The notes beneath the pieces were generated by a model. That model saw only the letters and a program-made list of their open reading frames with translations. It did no database searches and had not been told where the DNA came from. Position numbers and translations under genes: made by a program. Of a stretch of DNA of 64,000 nt, positions 14,802 to 23,755 are shown one piece after another (position 1 is the stretch's first letter; every line of letters starts with the position of its first letter). This DNA comes from Leptolyngbya sp. NIES-3755 (GTDB lineage Bacteria > Cyanobacteriota > Cyanobacteriia > Leptolyngbyales > Leptolyngbyaceae), in assembly GCA_001548435.1 (NCBI GenBank), contig AP017308.1, positions 5,279,030-5,343,029 on the forward strand. The letters are read 5' to 3'.

Positions 14802-15650
14802 TTAGATAAACTCTCGAATATATTGATTCACTAATTCGGGCTGTTCTTGCTGCACCCAATGGCTACAGTTTGGAATATATCGAATCCGAAAATCCTTGAC
14901 GTATTCCTCAGTTCCATAGGTCAGTTCTTTGCCTAATGCGGTATCTTCTTCTCCCCAAATCATCAGAGTTGGCATCTCTAAAACACCCCAATCTTTTCTA
15001 ACAATTCCAGACTGAAACGCATTGCGATAATAGTTGATCATTGAAGTCAACGCACCTCGTTTTGCGATCGCATTCTTATACTGATCGATGTCTTCCTTCG
15101 TGAAAGCATCTTTGTTAACTGCCATTCCTAAAAACGCAGATTCTATCACCTTGTAATCATTAAGCTGAATTAAGAATTCTGGCAAAGCAGGAAGTTGGAA
15201 AAAGAGAATGTACCAACTTTTCAACATTTGCTGAGGTGTAGTTAATCCTTGAGAAAATTTTGCAGGGTGAGGCAGATTTAGGATCACTAATTTATCGAGC
15301 ATATCGGGATAGGTGTAAGCAAAATTCCACGCGATCGCACCTCCCCAATCGTGTCCTACAAGGGTACAGCGCTGATAGCCTAATCCTTCGATTACGCCTT
15401 TCACATCGGCGACAAATTCGGACATTCGATAAGCATCATTGCCAGTCGGTTTATCGCTGTCATTGTAGCCACGAAGATCGATCGCAACCGCTTTGTGATC
15501 TTTGGCGAATTCTGGGATTTGTTTGCGCCAGGAATACCAGAACTCAGGAAAACCATGCAAGAAAAGAATTAAATCACCTTCGCCTTGAGTGACGTAATGG
15601 AGATTGATTCCGTTTGTGAAAATGCGATCGTGCGTCCAAGTTTCGATCAT
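14802..15650 (-). CDS. Soluble epoxide hydrolase-like alpha/beta hydrolase
   Basis: 282 residues. The oxyanion motif HGFPEFWYSW is at residues 32-41 and the nucleophile elbow G-H-D-W-G-G has Asp101, as in epoxide hydrolases and haloalkane dehalogenases; HGFPE-x-W favours the epoxide hydrolase branch. The acid (WGEEDTALG) and base His (PNCSHWVQQEQPE) follow in order. The ATG overlaps the uvrA TGA by four bases, so translation is coupled to the DNA-repair gene, an unusual partner. The natural substrate is unknown; lipid epoxides are possible. Confidence 0.82.
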   Translation of the reverse strand: MIETWTHDRIFTNGINLHYVTQGEGDLILFLHGFPEFWYSWRKQIPEFAKDHKAVAIDLRGYNDSDKPTGNDAYRMSEFVADVKGVIEGLGYQRCTLVGHDWGGAIAWNFAYTYPDMLDKLVILNLPHPAKFSQGLTTPQQMLKSWYILFFQLPALPEFLIQLNDYKVIESAFLGMAVNKDAFTKEDIDQYKNAIAKRGALTSMINYYRNAFQSGIVRKDWGVLEMPTLMIWGEEDTALGKELTYGTEEYVKDFRIRYIPNCSHWVQQEQPELVNQYIREFI

Positions 15651-18604
15651 GATCCTGATGGATATTGTTGTAGAACTTGCTTGAGATATTGACCCGTATA
15701 AGAACGCGGGTTTTTTGCAACTTCTTCAGGTGTTCCAACTGCGACAATTTCACCGCCTCGATCGCCGCCTTCAGGACCAAGATCAATAATCCAATCTGAA
15801 CATCGAATCACATCTAAATTGTGCTCGATCACTAAGACTGAATTGCCTTTATCGACTAATCGCTGAATCACATCAAGAAGTTTGTGAACATCGTAGAACG
15901 ATAAGCCAGTCGTGGGTTCATCAATTAGATAGAGTGTTTTACCTGTGGCACGTCGAGAAAGTTCGGTGGCAAGTTTGACCCGCTGCGCTTCACCACCGGA
16001 TAGAGTGGGAGCCGTTTGACCGAGCCGCATGTAGCCAAGACCGACATCGACTAAAGTTTGAAGACGGTTCGCAGCCTGGGGAATGTTTTTGAAGAATTCT
16101 GCGCCTTCTTCGACGGTCATGCCTAGAACATCTGCGATCGATTTCCCTTTAAATTTCACCTGCAAGGTTTCGCGGTTATACCGTGCCCCTTTGCATACTT
16201 CGCATTGCACATAGACATCGGGCAAGAAATTCATCTCGATCACGTTCACGCCTTGACCACTACAGGCTTCACAGCGTCCGCCTTTGACATTGAACGAGAA
16301 TTGTCCAGGTTTATAACCTCTGGCTTTGGCTTCGATCGTTTCGGAGAAGACATCACGAATGCAATCGAAAACACCGGTGTAAGTCGCGGGATTCGATCGA
16401 GGAGTTCGACCGATTGGGGATTGATCAATGACGATCGCTTTATCGAGCGCGTCCAATCCTTTCACAGGCTTCATTTCTTTTGGTTGTGGAACTTTCTGCC
16501 CAAAGTGATGCTGAATAGCTGGATAAAGCAGTTCATTAATTAGCGTCGATTTGCCGGAGCCGGAAACGCCCGTCACACAGACCAATTTACCAAGCGGGAA
16601 TTCGACATCTACTTTTTTAAGATTGTTACGAACCGCATCGCGAATCACGAGCGATCGACCATTTCCTTCTCGGCGTTCTGGCGGAGTTTGAATCGATCGA
16701 CGACCTGAAAGATAGGCTCCAGTCAGCGATTCTTCTGCATTCAAGAGTGTATCCAAATCGCCTTGAGCTACAATTCGCCCACCATGAACGCCCGCACCAG
16801 GTCCAATGTCAACTAGATGATCAGCAGCACGAATCGTCTCTTCGTCGTGTTCGACCACGATCAAGGTATTTCCCAAATCGCGCAGCTTGGTCAAAGTATT
16901 GAGCAATCGAGTGTTATCCCGTTGATGGAGTCCAATGCTTGGTTCATCCAAAACGTAGAGAACGCCGGTCAGTCCTGCACCGATTTGAGTGGCTAAGCGG
17001 ATTCGTTGAGCTTCACCGCCAGAAAGCGTCATTGCAGTTCGATCGAGCGTCAAATAATCCAATCCCACATCGAGAAGAAATTGCAATCTCGCTTTGATTT
17101 CTCGTAAGACTAAATCCCCGATTTGAGCTTGTCGATCGCTCAATTTTAGATCCTGAACTCGATCCAAACATTCTCGAATCGAAACCCCTGTAAATTCATG
17201 AATTCGATATTGTCCTAACCGCACTGCAAGCGATTCAGGTTTCAATCGTTTTCCACCACAAATATCACAAGCCTGATCGATTAAATATTGCTCTAGCTTC
17301 TGTTTGTACAAGTCAGAACTGGCTTCTTGATATTGTCGATCGAGCAACGGAATTGCGCCTTCATATCGACGGTGATACCCTTTATTTTCTCGATAGCGCG
17401 AATCCACTTCAATCCAGATCGGATCTTTGGAACCATACAACATAACGTGTTGCTGTTCCGGAGTCAGTTGATTCCAAGGCGTTTGAATATCGAAACCGAA
17501 AGCTTCAGCAACACTGCAAATTAGAGACAAGTAATAGGTATTGTCTTTATCTGACCAAGGCGCGATCGACGCATACACTGGAAGATTTGGATTCGGAATA
17601 ATCAACTCTGGTGAAAAGGTGCGATGACTGCCGATTCCATGACAGTTCGGACAAGCTCCATACGGTGAGTTGAATGAGAACAATCGGGGAGAAAGTTCTT
17701 CCATCACTGCGCCATGTTCAGGACAGGCAAAGTTTTCAGAAAAAACGAGTTCTGAAGGTTGATCTTCTGCGTTTTCTTGCATCAAATCAATGACAGCAAT
17801 TCCACCCGATCGCTTCAAACAAGTCGTCAAAGAATCACTTAATCGTTCTTGCATGTCATCTTTTTTGACCAAGCGATCGACAACCACTTCGATCGTATGC
17901 AATTGATTTTTATCAAGCTCGATCGAGTCACTTAACTCGCGAACTTCTCCATCAATCCGAACTCGCACAAATCCTTCTGCTGCCAATCCAGAGATTAATT
18001 TGCGATGTGTTCCTTTCTTACCTCGAACCACAGGCGCGAGAATTTGGAAGCGAGTTCGATCGGGTAATTCCAGAATGCGATCGACCATTTGATCAATCGT
18101 TTGCGGTGCAATGGATCGATCGCAGATTGGACAATGTGGATTTCCGGCTCGACCATACAGCAACCGCATATAGTCGTAAATTTCCGTGACCGTTCCAACC
18201 GTCGATCGAGGATTGTGTGAAGTGGATTTTTGATCGATCGAAATAGCTGGACTCAAGCCTTCGATCGCATCGACATCCGGTTTATCAACCTGTCCCAAAA
18301 ATTGACGCGCATAAGCACTGAGCGATTCCACATACCGCCGCTGTCCCTCTGCAAAAATCGTATCGAATGCCAGAGAAGACTTTCCTGATCCTGACACTCC
18401 GGTAAACACGATTAAGCGATCGCGGGGAAGTTCGAGATCCACATTCTTCAAATTATGCTGACGCGCACCGCGAATCCGAATGGAGTTGAGCGAAACAATC
18501 TTTCTCGTAGCGTTTTTCGACCCGTTCGATTCGATTTCGGCTCCCAAATCGGGACTCAGTACAGGAGATTCGGAGCTTGTGGATTTGCTAACACGCTTTG
18601 GCAT
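15647..18604 (-). CDS. uvrA: Excinuclease ABC subunit A
   Basis: About 985 residues from the ATG at 18604 (MPKRVSK); an in-frame GTG at 18652 would add 16 residues. UvrA is the damage-sensing ATPase of nucleotide excision repair. Visible are the first Walker A GVSGSGKSSLAFDT, zinc-finger pairs CPIC, C-P-N-C and CEACSGQG/CEVCKG, two LSGGEAQR signatures, the second Walker A GVSGSGKSTLINELL, and two LxLIDEP/YVLDEP Walker B motifs. A 40-residue Ser-rich N-terminal extension precedes the usual IRGARQHNLKN start. It is the first gene of a two-gene unit with the epoxide hydrolase. Confidence 0.96.
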   Translation of the reverse strand: MPKRVSKSTSSESPVLSPDLGAEIESNGSKNATRKIVSLNSIRIRGARQHNLKNVDLELPRDRLIVFTGVSGSGKSSLAFDTIFAEGQRRYVESLSAYARQFLGQVDKPDVDAIEGLSPAISIDQKSTSHNPRSTVGTVTEIYDYMRLLYGRAGNPHCPICDRSIAPQTIDQMVDRILELPDRTRFQILAPVVRGKKGTHRKLISGLAAEGFVRVRIDGEVRELSDSIELDKNQLHTIEVVVDRLVKKDDMQERLSDSLTTCLKRSGGIAVIDLMQENAEDQPSELVFSENFACPEHGAVMEELSPRLFSFNSPYGACPNCHGIGSHRTFSPELIIPNPNLPVYASIAPWSDKDNTYYLSLICSVAEAFGFDIQTPWNQLTPEQQHVMLYGSKDPIWIEVDSRYRENKGYHRRYEGAIPLLDRQYQEASSDLYKQKLEQYLIDQACDICGGKRLKPESLAVRLGQYRIHEFTGVSIRECLDRVQDLKLSDRQAQIGDLVLREIKARLQFLLDVGLDYLTLDRTAMTLSGGEAQRIRLATQIGAGLTGVLYVLDEPSIGLHQRDNTRLLNTLTKLRDLGNTLIVVEHDEETIRAADHLVDIGPGAGVHGGRIVAQGDLDTLLNAEESLTGAYLSGRRSIQTPPERREGNGRSLVIRDAVRNNLKKVDVEFPLGKLVCVTGVSGSGKSTLINELLYPAIQHHFGQKVPQPKEMKPVKGLDALDKAIVIDQSPIGRTPRSNPATYTGVFDCIRDVFSETIEAKARGYKPGQFSFNVKGGRCEACSGQGVNVIEMNFLPDVYVQCEVCKGARYNRETLQVKFKGKSIADVLGMTVEEGAEFFKNIPQAANRLQTLVDVGLGYMRLGQTAPTLSGGEAQRVKLATELSRRATGKTLYLIDEPTTGLSFYDVHKLLDVIQRLVDKGNSVLVIEHNLDVIRCSDWIIDLGPEGGDRGGEIVAVGTPEEVAKNPRSYTGQYLKQVLQQYPSGS

Positions 18605-18728
18605 TCGGAGGGCAAAGAAATAGTCCTTAACGATTCTATCGCTCTGGATCACGATCGAGTTGCTTTGTACTCAGGATCAATCGAATTTGATTCCCTACAA
18701 TTAGCCAACACCATTCAAATTCACGAGT

Positions 18729-19358
18729 ATGAGAAATATCTTCGCAATCGCAGTCTTTACTGGATTCGGTTGGCTTGGCTTCTCTTCATCGCTTCAAGCT
18801 GCCACGCTGATTCAAGATTTTGAAATTGTGGTCGATCGAATTACGCTTCCGCCCGGTGAAACGGTTCCTCCACCTTCGGTTCCACCCCTTGGAACGAGAG
18901 GGCAAGGTAGATTGACGTTTGATACCAATCAGATTCAGTTCGGTCAGATTTCTCCATTTTATGAACCTCGTTTTGTCGGCTATTTCACGCGCCAACCGAC
19001 GAGTGTATCGATCGATTTCTTTGGCAATCGTTACACTAATCTTCCGGTTGTGCGCGGTCCATCTCCGCGAGATACTCCGCTCTTTATATTTAGTCGGACT
19101 GAAGCCGGAAGCTATCAATTAAGTTCTTCTGACTTCGGCACATTCAACCCCGACGGGACAGGTCTCGGAATTACGGGCGTTGCGGGTTCTAACCCTGGTT
19201 ACTTCGTTTATCTTGGAGCTGAAGATCGGGTTGACGGCAGTGTGACCTTTACGCGATCGGAAGTGATACCGGAACCGACAACGATCGCAGGTGTTCCCGT
19301 CGCGATCGCGCTTTCGTGGGCATGCCACCGTCGATTCAAACGTCGAAGAATTCGTTAG
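18729..19358 (+). CDS. PEP-CTERM sorting-domain protein
   Basis: 209 residues. A signal peptide ends near SSSLQAATL at about residue 25. The central part is Pro/Gly/Thr-rich, probably beta-structured, and shows no known catalytic motif. The C-terminus has the three-part PEP-CTERM signal: V-I-P-E-P-T-T at residues 179-185, a hydrophobic stretch GVPVAIALSW and the basic tail RRFKRRR. Such proteins are cleaved and processed by exosortases on the way to the cell surface or exopolysaccharide. A cyanoexosortase B gene is in this window at 60148-61047. The gene is divergent from uvrA and its stop overlaps the convergent TPR gene. Confidence 0.85.
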   Translation: MRNIFAIAVFTGFGWLGFSSSLQAATLIQDFEIVVDRITLPPGETVPPPSVPPLGTRGQGRLTFDTNQIQFGQISPFYEPRFVGYFTRQPTSVSIDFFGNRYTNLPVVRGPSPRDTPLFIFSRTEAGSYQLSSSDFGTFNPDGTGLGITGVAGSNPGYFVYLGAEDRVDGSVTFTRSEVIPEPTTIAGVPVAIALSWACHRRFKRRRIR

Positions 19359-20773
19359 TTGAAATCCTTTTGAAGTTTGGCGCGATCGCGAATTGCAGGT
19401 TGAAAATTCGGGTTATATTTCAGCGCTTGATCGTAGGAATAAATTGCATCTCGATCGCGTTTCAGTTCTGCCATCACACGACCGCGCCAATACCAAGCAC
19501 CGTGATGGTTCGGTTGAAGTTGCAGTGCTTTATCAAAACATGCGATCGCTTCTCGAAATCGTCTGAGTTTAATCAACGAACTGGCAGAACAACACCATAA
19601 ATTCGCGTTCTCTGGCTGAAGTTGAATCGCTTTGTCATAAAACGCGATCGCTTCTTCATACCGCGCCAAAGTGTACAAAACATTTCCACGCCAACGCAGC
19701 ACTTCCGGATCAGAAGGATTCAATTTGACGGATTGATTCGCAGCGATCGCAGTTCCAGCATGATGTTGCAGTTTCTCCAGCACTTGACCTTTCTGAAACC
19801 AAGCTCCATAGTTATCGGCTGGAGTTGATTGTTTCTGTGATTGCGCTCCAGAATTTAACTTAGCCAAAACTCGCTGCCGTCCCTCGATCGCAGCTTTCCA
19901 ATCGGCTCGAATCTGAATCGCACGAATGTACGAAAGTAATGCCTCTTCGTATTGTTCTGCCGCTTCGAGTGCTTTAGCGCGATCGTGCCATCCCCAATAA
20001 TTGTCTGGCTGAAGTTCGATCACTTTGTCGTAAGCCGCGATCGCTTCTTCAACCCGATTCAAACCCTGAAGCACTGTCGCCCGTTTGAACCAAGCCAGAT
20101 GATCATTCGGCTGCAACTCAACCGCACGATCGTAAGCGTCTAACGCTGCCTCATTCTGCAATTGACCTTCAAACGCCATTCCCCGCATCAACCAAGCAGA
20201 TGCCTCATCCGCATCCTCTGAAGCGGTTTCTCTACAGTCTTCCAAATCATCCGCTGGCAAATTGTAGAGCGAATCGACTTGCTGAATCTGAGACAAAATT
20301 CGCCGCCGACTTTCCACGGCTAATTGAAAACTCGGTTTGAGTTGAACGGCTCGATCGAAGGCTTCTACCGCTTCCTCATACCGTTTCAGCGTCTCTAAAA
20401 CTTTCCCAGTGTCATGCCACGCCCAATAATTTTCGGGCTGAAGTTCGATCACTCGTCGATAGCAAATCAGTGCCTCTTTCGGCTGGTGCAACCTCTCTAA
20501 AACCGCTCCCCGCTTGAACCACGCCAAATAATCATCCGGCTGAAGTTCAACCACCTTGTTGTAGCACTCGATCGCGTCGTCTAATCGCTGCAAATTCTCA
20601 CAGGCGATCCCGCGCTTAAACCAGGCGGTATAGGTTGACTGAAACTCGATCGCTTTGTCGTAAGCTGCGATCGCTTCTCGGTAACGCTGGAGTTGGAACA
20701 ATTCGTCGCCTCGTTCTAACCAGGTCGAGACGGATTCATCGATCGAGGATTTGGATTCAGGGGACGGCAGCAT
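19355..20773 (-). CDS. Tetratricopeptide-repeat protein
   Basis: 472 residues built almost wholly of TPR units (about 11), each of the form 'A-W-F-K-R-G-x-x-L-x-x-L-x-R-x-x-E-A-I-x-x-Y-D-K-A-I-x-L-Q-P'. Repeats come in two blocks separated by linkers at about residues 165-190 and 300-325. No signal peptide, catalytic domain or transmembrane segment is seen, so it is a cytoplasmic scaffold. Partners cannot be deduced. The 3' end overlaps the stop of the PEP-CTERM gene by four bases (convergent). smpB follows upstream on the same strand. Confidence 0.88.
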   Translation of the reverse strand: MLPSPESKSSIDESVSTWLERGDELFQLQRYREAIAAYDKAIEFQSTYTAWFKRGIACENLQRLDDAIECYNKVVELQPDDYLAWFKRGAVLERLHQPKEALICYRRVIELQPENYWAWHDTGKVLETLKRYEEAVEAFDRAVQLKPSFQLAVESRRRILSQIQQVDSLYNLPADDLEDCRETASEDADEASAWLMRGMAFEGQLQNEAALDAYDRAVELQPNDHLAWFKRATVLQGLNRVEEAIAAYDKVIELQPDNYWGWHDRAKALEAAEQYEEALLSYIRAIQIRADWKAAIEGRQRVLAKLNSGAQSQKQSTPADNYGAWFQKGQVLEKLQHHAGTAIAANQSVKLNPSDPEVLRWRGNVLYTLARYEEAIAFYDKAIQLQPENANLWCCSASSLIKLRRFREAIACFDKALQLQPNHHGAWYWRGRVMAELKRDRDAIYSYDQALKYNPNFQPAIRDRAKLQKDFN

Positions 20774-20846
20774 AGATACACAGAACGCTAGTACCGATAT
20801 TATTCCCGATCCGATTTTTCTGCGTTCAAGAAAGTATCGATCGTCT

Positions 20847-21317
20847 TTATCGATTTTTCATTGCCCGTTGCATATCCCGTTGATCATCGCGCCGTTTAGA
20901 ATCTTCTCGCTTGTCGTACAGTTTCTTACCGCGAACTAGCGCCAGATCGACTTTGACCCAACCGCGCTTCATATACATCTTCAGTGGAACCAGGGTTAAA
21001 CCTTGCTGTTCAACTTTTCCGACCAACTTCCGAATTTCATCTTTTTTCAGCAATAACTTACGAGTTCGAGTCGGCTCATGATTAAACACGAGGCTCGCGG
21101 TCTTGTGCGGTGAAATGTGCACGTTGTGTAGAAAAACTTCGCTATTGCGAACCAGTGCGAATCCGTCTCGCAAGTTGACTCGTCCTTCTCGAATCGACTT
21201 CACTTCGGTTCCCACTAGCTCGATCCCCGTCTCGTAGGTTTCTAGAATCTCGTACTGAAACCGAGCCTGACGGTTATCGCTAACAATTTTGATGCCTTCG
21301 GTCTTCTTCTCGCTCAT
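20847..21317 (-). CDS. smpB: SsrA-binding protein SmpB
   Basis: 156 residues covering the whole family: [50 protein letters not shown], then [31 protein letters not shown] and the basic tail [20 protein letters not shown]. SmpB delivers tmRNA to stalled ribosomes for trans-translation. The tmRNA gene itself is not in this window. The gene is preceded by a 550-bp region that belongs mainly to the divergent ammonium transporter gene. Confidence 0.97.
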   Translation of the reverse strand: MSEKKTEGIKIVSDNRQARFQYEILETYETGIELVGTEVKSIREGRVNLRDGFALVRNSEVFLHNVHISPHKTASLVFNHEPTRTRKLLLKKDEIRKLVGKVEQQGLTLVPLKMYMKRGWVKVDLALVRGKKLYDKREDSKRRDDQRDMQRAMKNR

Positions 21318-21549
21318 GATTTCACTTTAGCGCAGGTGACGGATCGCAAACAAAAAAATCGCCCAACTCCGGCATGAGGAGCAAGGCGAGGAACTCAAGG
21401 AGACGAAGTTTTAATACAGAAGTACTATACATCGAATGGGGTTCGATCGCAAATGAATTGCAGGTTAAGAATTTGACGCTTTCGTATTGATTTTACTCTA
21501 TGCTTAGTACGCTTACTAAGGAATGATTGTAATTGGTCGAAAGACAGAT

Positions 21550-21565
21550 TGTGATTTGATATACA
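21550..21565 (+). promoter_or_regulatory. NtcA-like binding site upstream of the first amt gene
   Basis: TGTG-ATTTGATA-TACA matches the NtcA consensus TGTA-N8-TACA with one mismatch. NtcA activates nitrogen-assimilation genes, amt among them, under nitrogen limitation. The site is 306 bases before the ATG, so the transcript would have a long leader if this is the activator site. Confidence 0.5.
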
Positions 21566-21641
21566 GAATCGACTTACCGAATCAACGAGATTTAACAATA
21601 TCTAAAGGAACTACTTCTTTAGACATAAAGGTTCGTCTCAG

Positions 21642-21731
21642 ATGGATACAATCGCACATTCAACTTTACTTGAGTGGATTGTGAACGGACACGAAACACT
21701 AGCTTATTCATTGACAGCCTACACATGCTGA
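21642..21731 (+). CDS. Doubtful 29-codon ORF in the amt leader
   Basis: An ATG at 21642 opens a 29-codon frame (MDTIAHSTLLEWIVNGHETL..., ending AYTC) to the TGA at 21729-21731. No good Shine-Dalgarno precedes it and I do not recognise the peptide. It lies between the NtcA-like and CRP-like sites. Composition is protein-like, but such a frame can arise by chance. Confidence 0.15.
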   Translation: MDTIAHSTLLEWIVNGHETLAYSLTAYTC

Positions 21732-21798
21732 ATATGAAGAGTTCTGGGATTCGGGAATTACATCTCCAACTTTAAGGGTTCTTCTGCTGAACAAGATG

Positions 21799-21814
21799 TG
21801 TGAATCGCATCACA
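21799..21814. promoter_or_regulatory. Perfect CRP-type palindrome upstream of amt
   Basis: TGTGA-ATCGCA-TCACA is an exact match to the CRP consensus TGTGA-N6-TCACA, also used by the cyanobacterial cAMP receptor SyCRP1. It can be read as a 6-bp stem GTGTGA/TCACAC as well. It ends 57 bases before the amt ATG; depending on the start point it would activate or block transcription. Confidence 0.5.
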
Positions 21815-21870
21815 CCTTATTTAGCTCCGCCGATTTCGGTTCTGTCTCACTTATCTAGGAAACCTCTGTC

Positions 21871-23454
21871 ATGGTGTTGAAAGCATCGTTGAAGCATAAA
21901 GCGCAAGTCCGCAGGAAGAAACCTGCATTATTGAAATCTTGGGAAGCCCTGGTTCGTACCGTGAGCCAGTTGACTCCAAGTTGGCAAATGTCAATTCCAT
22001 TAACAGTCGCGATCGTGGGTCTCTGGAGCTACGCGGCTGTTGCCCAAACCCCTCCCACCGTTGAAAGTGTTGCCACTGCAACCGCAGATCTGAAAGTGGG
22101 TCTGGATACGATGTGGGTGATGATCGCAGGCTTCCTAGTGTTCTTCATGAACGCAGGCTTTTGTATGCTTGAAACCGGGATGTGCCGCCAGAAAAACGCG
22201 GTCAACGTCTTGGCGAAAAACCTAATTGTATTCGCGCTTTCGACGATCGCATTTTGGTCGATCGGATTCGGTCTGATGTTCACTGATGGAAACGGCTGGA
22301 TCGGAACCAGTGGCGGTTTCTTCCTAACCGGAGCAGACAACAGCCCCGCTACGGCTGACGCTTACCAAGGAGTCTTCTCTGCATTGAATTGGGCAGGCGT
22401 TCCTTTGGCTGCAAAATTCTTCTTCCAGCTAGTGTTTGCTGGAACCGCAGCCACGATCGTGTCTGGTGCAGTGGCTGAACGAATCAAGTTCGTTGACTTC
22501 TTGATTTTCAGCTTGCTCCTAGTTGGGGTTGCTTACCCAATTACAGGTCACTGGATCTGGGGTGGCGGCTGGTTGTACAAGTTCGGATTCTATGACTTTG
22601 CAGGTTCGACCGTGGTTCACGCGGTTGGAGGTTGGGCAGCCCTGATGGGTGCAGCGTTCCTCGGTCCGAGAATTGGCAAGTACAACTCTGATAAGTCTGC
22701 AAATGCAATTCCGCCTCACAACATGAGCATCGCAACTTTGGGTGCTTTGATTCTGTGGTTAGGTTGGTTCGGATTTAACCCCGGTTCGACCATGAGCGTG
22801 GGTAACGGTTCTTTGATCTCTCACATTGCATTGACCACGAACACGGGTGGTGCGTTTGGTGCGATCGCGGCAACGATCGTGGCTTGGGCACTCCTCGGTA
22901 AGCCCGATTTGTCGATGACGATTAATGGTCTGTTGGCTGGTTTGGTGGCAGTTACCGCGCCTTGTGCGTTCATCACCGTTCCTTCTGCGGCAATCATTGG
23001 TGCAATTGGTGGAATCTTAGTCGTGTTCGCGGTTGGATTTTTCGACAAGTTGAACATTGATGATCCAGTTGGCGCGATCGCGGTTCACTTGGTGAATGGT
23101 ATCTGGGGAACTTTGGCACTCGGTCTGTTTGCAGTGGGACCCAGCGATCAGCCTGGTGCGCTCTATGCCGCCGGTCCGTTGGCAGGTCTGTTCGCGGGCG
23201 GTGGATTCAATCAGCTTTGGATTCAGTTCGTCGGAACGATTACAGTCGGCGGTTTCACCGTCCTCATCTCTAGCATCTTCTGGGTGATTCTGAAGTCTAC
23301 ATTGGGTATCCGTGTGACGGCTGAAGAGGAGATCGAAGGCTTGGATATTGGCGAACATGGCATGGAAGCTTACGCGGGATTTGCGAAAGAAAGCTCATTT
23401 GGAGCATCGAGCAACTATCCGAGCAGCGCTTCTGAAGCAACGAAATATCAGTAA
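21871..23454 (+). CDS. amt: Ammonium transporter (first of two)
   Basis: 527 residues with eleven predicted membrane helices. The N-terminus is longer than usual: a basic segment ([10 protein letters not shown]), then a hydrophobic leader ending near AAVAQTPPT at about residue 60. Amt hallmarks: [13 protein letters not shown], the twin pore histidines in [20 protein letters not shown] and [14 protein letters not shown], and the [14 protein letters not shown] helix. The C-terminal tail has the conserved [17 protein letters not shown] signal that couples the trimer subunits and contacts GlnB-type regulators. It imports ammonium, or recaptures leaked ammonia. A terminator follows, so it is not co-transcribed with the second amt gene. 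The upstream region carries NtcA-like and CRP-like sites. Confidence 0.95.
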   Translation: MVLKASLKHKAQVRRKKPALLKSWEALVRTVSQLTPSWQMSIPLTVAIVGLWSYAAVAQTPPTVESVATATADLKVGLDTMWVMIAGFLVFFMNAGFCMLETGMCRQKNAVNVLAKNLIVFALSTIAFWSIGFGLMFTDGNGWIGTSGGFFLTGADNSPATADAYQGVFSALNWAGVPLAAKFFFQLVFAGTAATIVSGAVAERIKFVDFLIFSLLLVGVAYPITGHWIWGGGWLYKFGFYDFAGSTVVHAVGGWAALMGAAFLGPRIGKYNSDKSANAIPPHNMSIATLGALILWLGWFGFNPGSTMSVGNGSLISHIALTTNTGGAFGAIAATIVAWALLGKPDLSMTINGLLAGLVAVTAPCAFITVPSAAIIGAIGGILVVFAVGFFDKLNIDDPVGAIAVHLVNGIWGTLALGLFAVGPSDQPGALYAAGPLAGLFAGGGFNQLWIQFVGTITVGGFTVLISSIFWVILKSTLGIRVTAEEEIEGLDIGEHGMEAYAGFAKESSFGASSNYPSSASEATKYQ

Positions 23455-23496
23455 TCGAATCAGTCACTTCTGATACCCGAATTTAATTCTTACGGA

Positions 23497-23532
23497 GAGC
23501 ATCCCTACTCGTTTAGGGGTGTTCTTTTTTTC
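23497..23532 (+). terminator. Terminator of the first amt gene
   Basis: GAGCATCCCTA (23497-23507) pairs with TAGGGGTGTTC (23514-23524) over 11 positions with two G-T pairs; eight T follow. It isolates the two amt genes from each other. Confidence 0.88.
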
Positions 23533-23755
23533 GGATTGTTACAAAGAACACGAGCTATTTAGAACCCATAGATTCTTTTAATAAACATCTGTCTTCGCGG
23601 TGATATCGAGACTTAGCTGGTATCAAAATATGTCGATCGCTTCCAGCACTTCAAAACTGTGTTCTCGATTACAAAATTGCAGTATCAAACCTGGTGCAAT
23701 TCGATAGCGTTCATCAGATTATCCAATCCTTTGGGAGTCTGAATCTGTCACCTCT

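Noticed and set aside
18605-18728. LexA box before uvrA
   Set aside because: TTGTACTCAGGATCAA has only one half-site of the cyanobacterial LexA consensus.
23533-23755. NtcA site before the second amt gene
   Set aside because: Best candidates (GTATCAAAATATGT and GTATCAAACCTGGT) match only one half of the palindrome.
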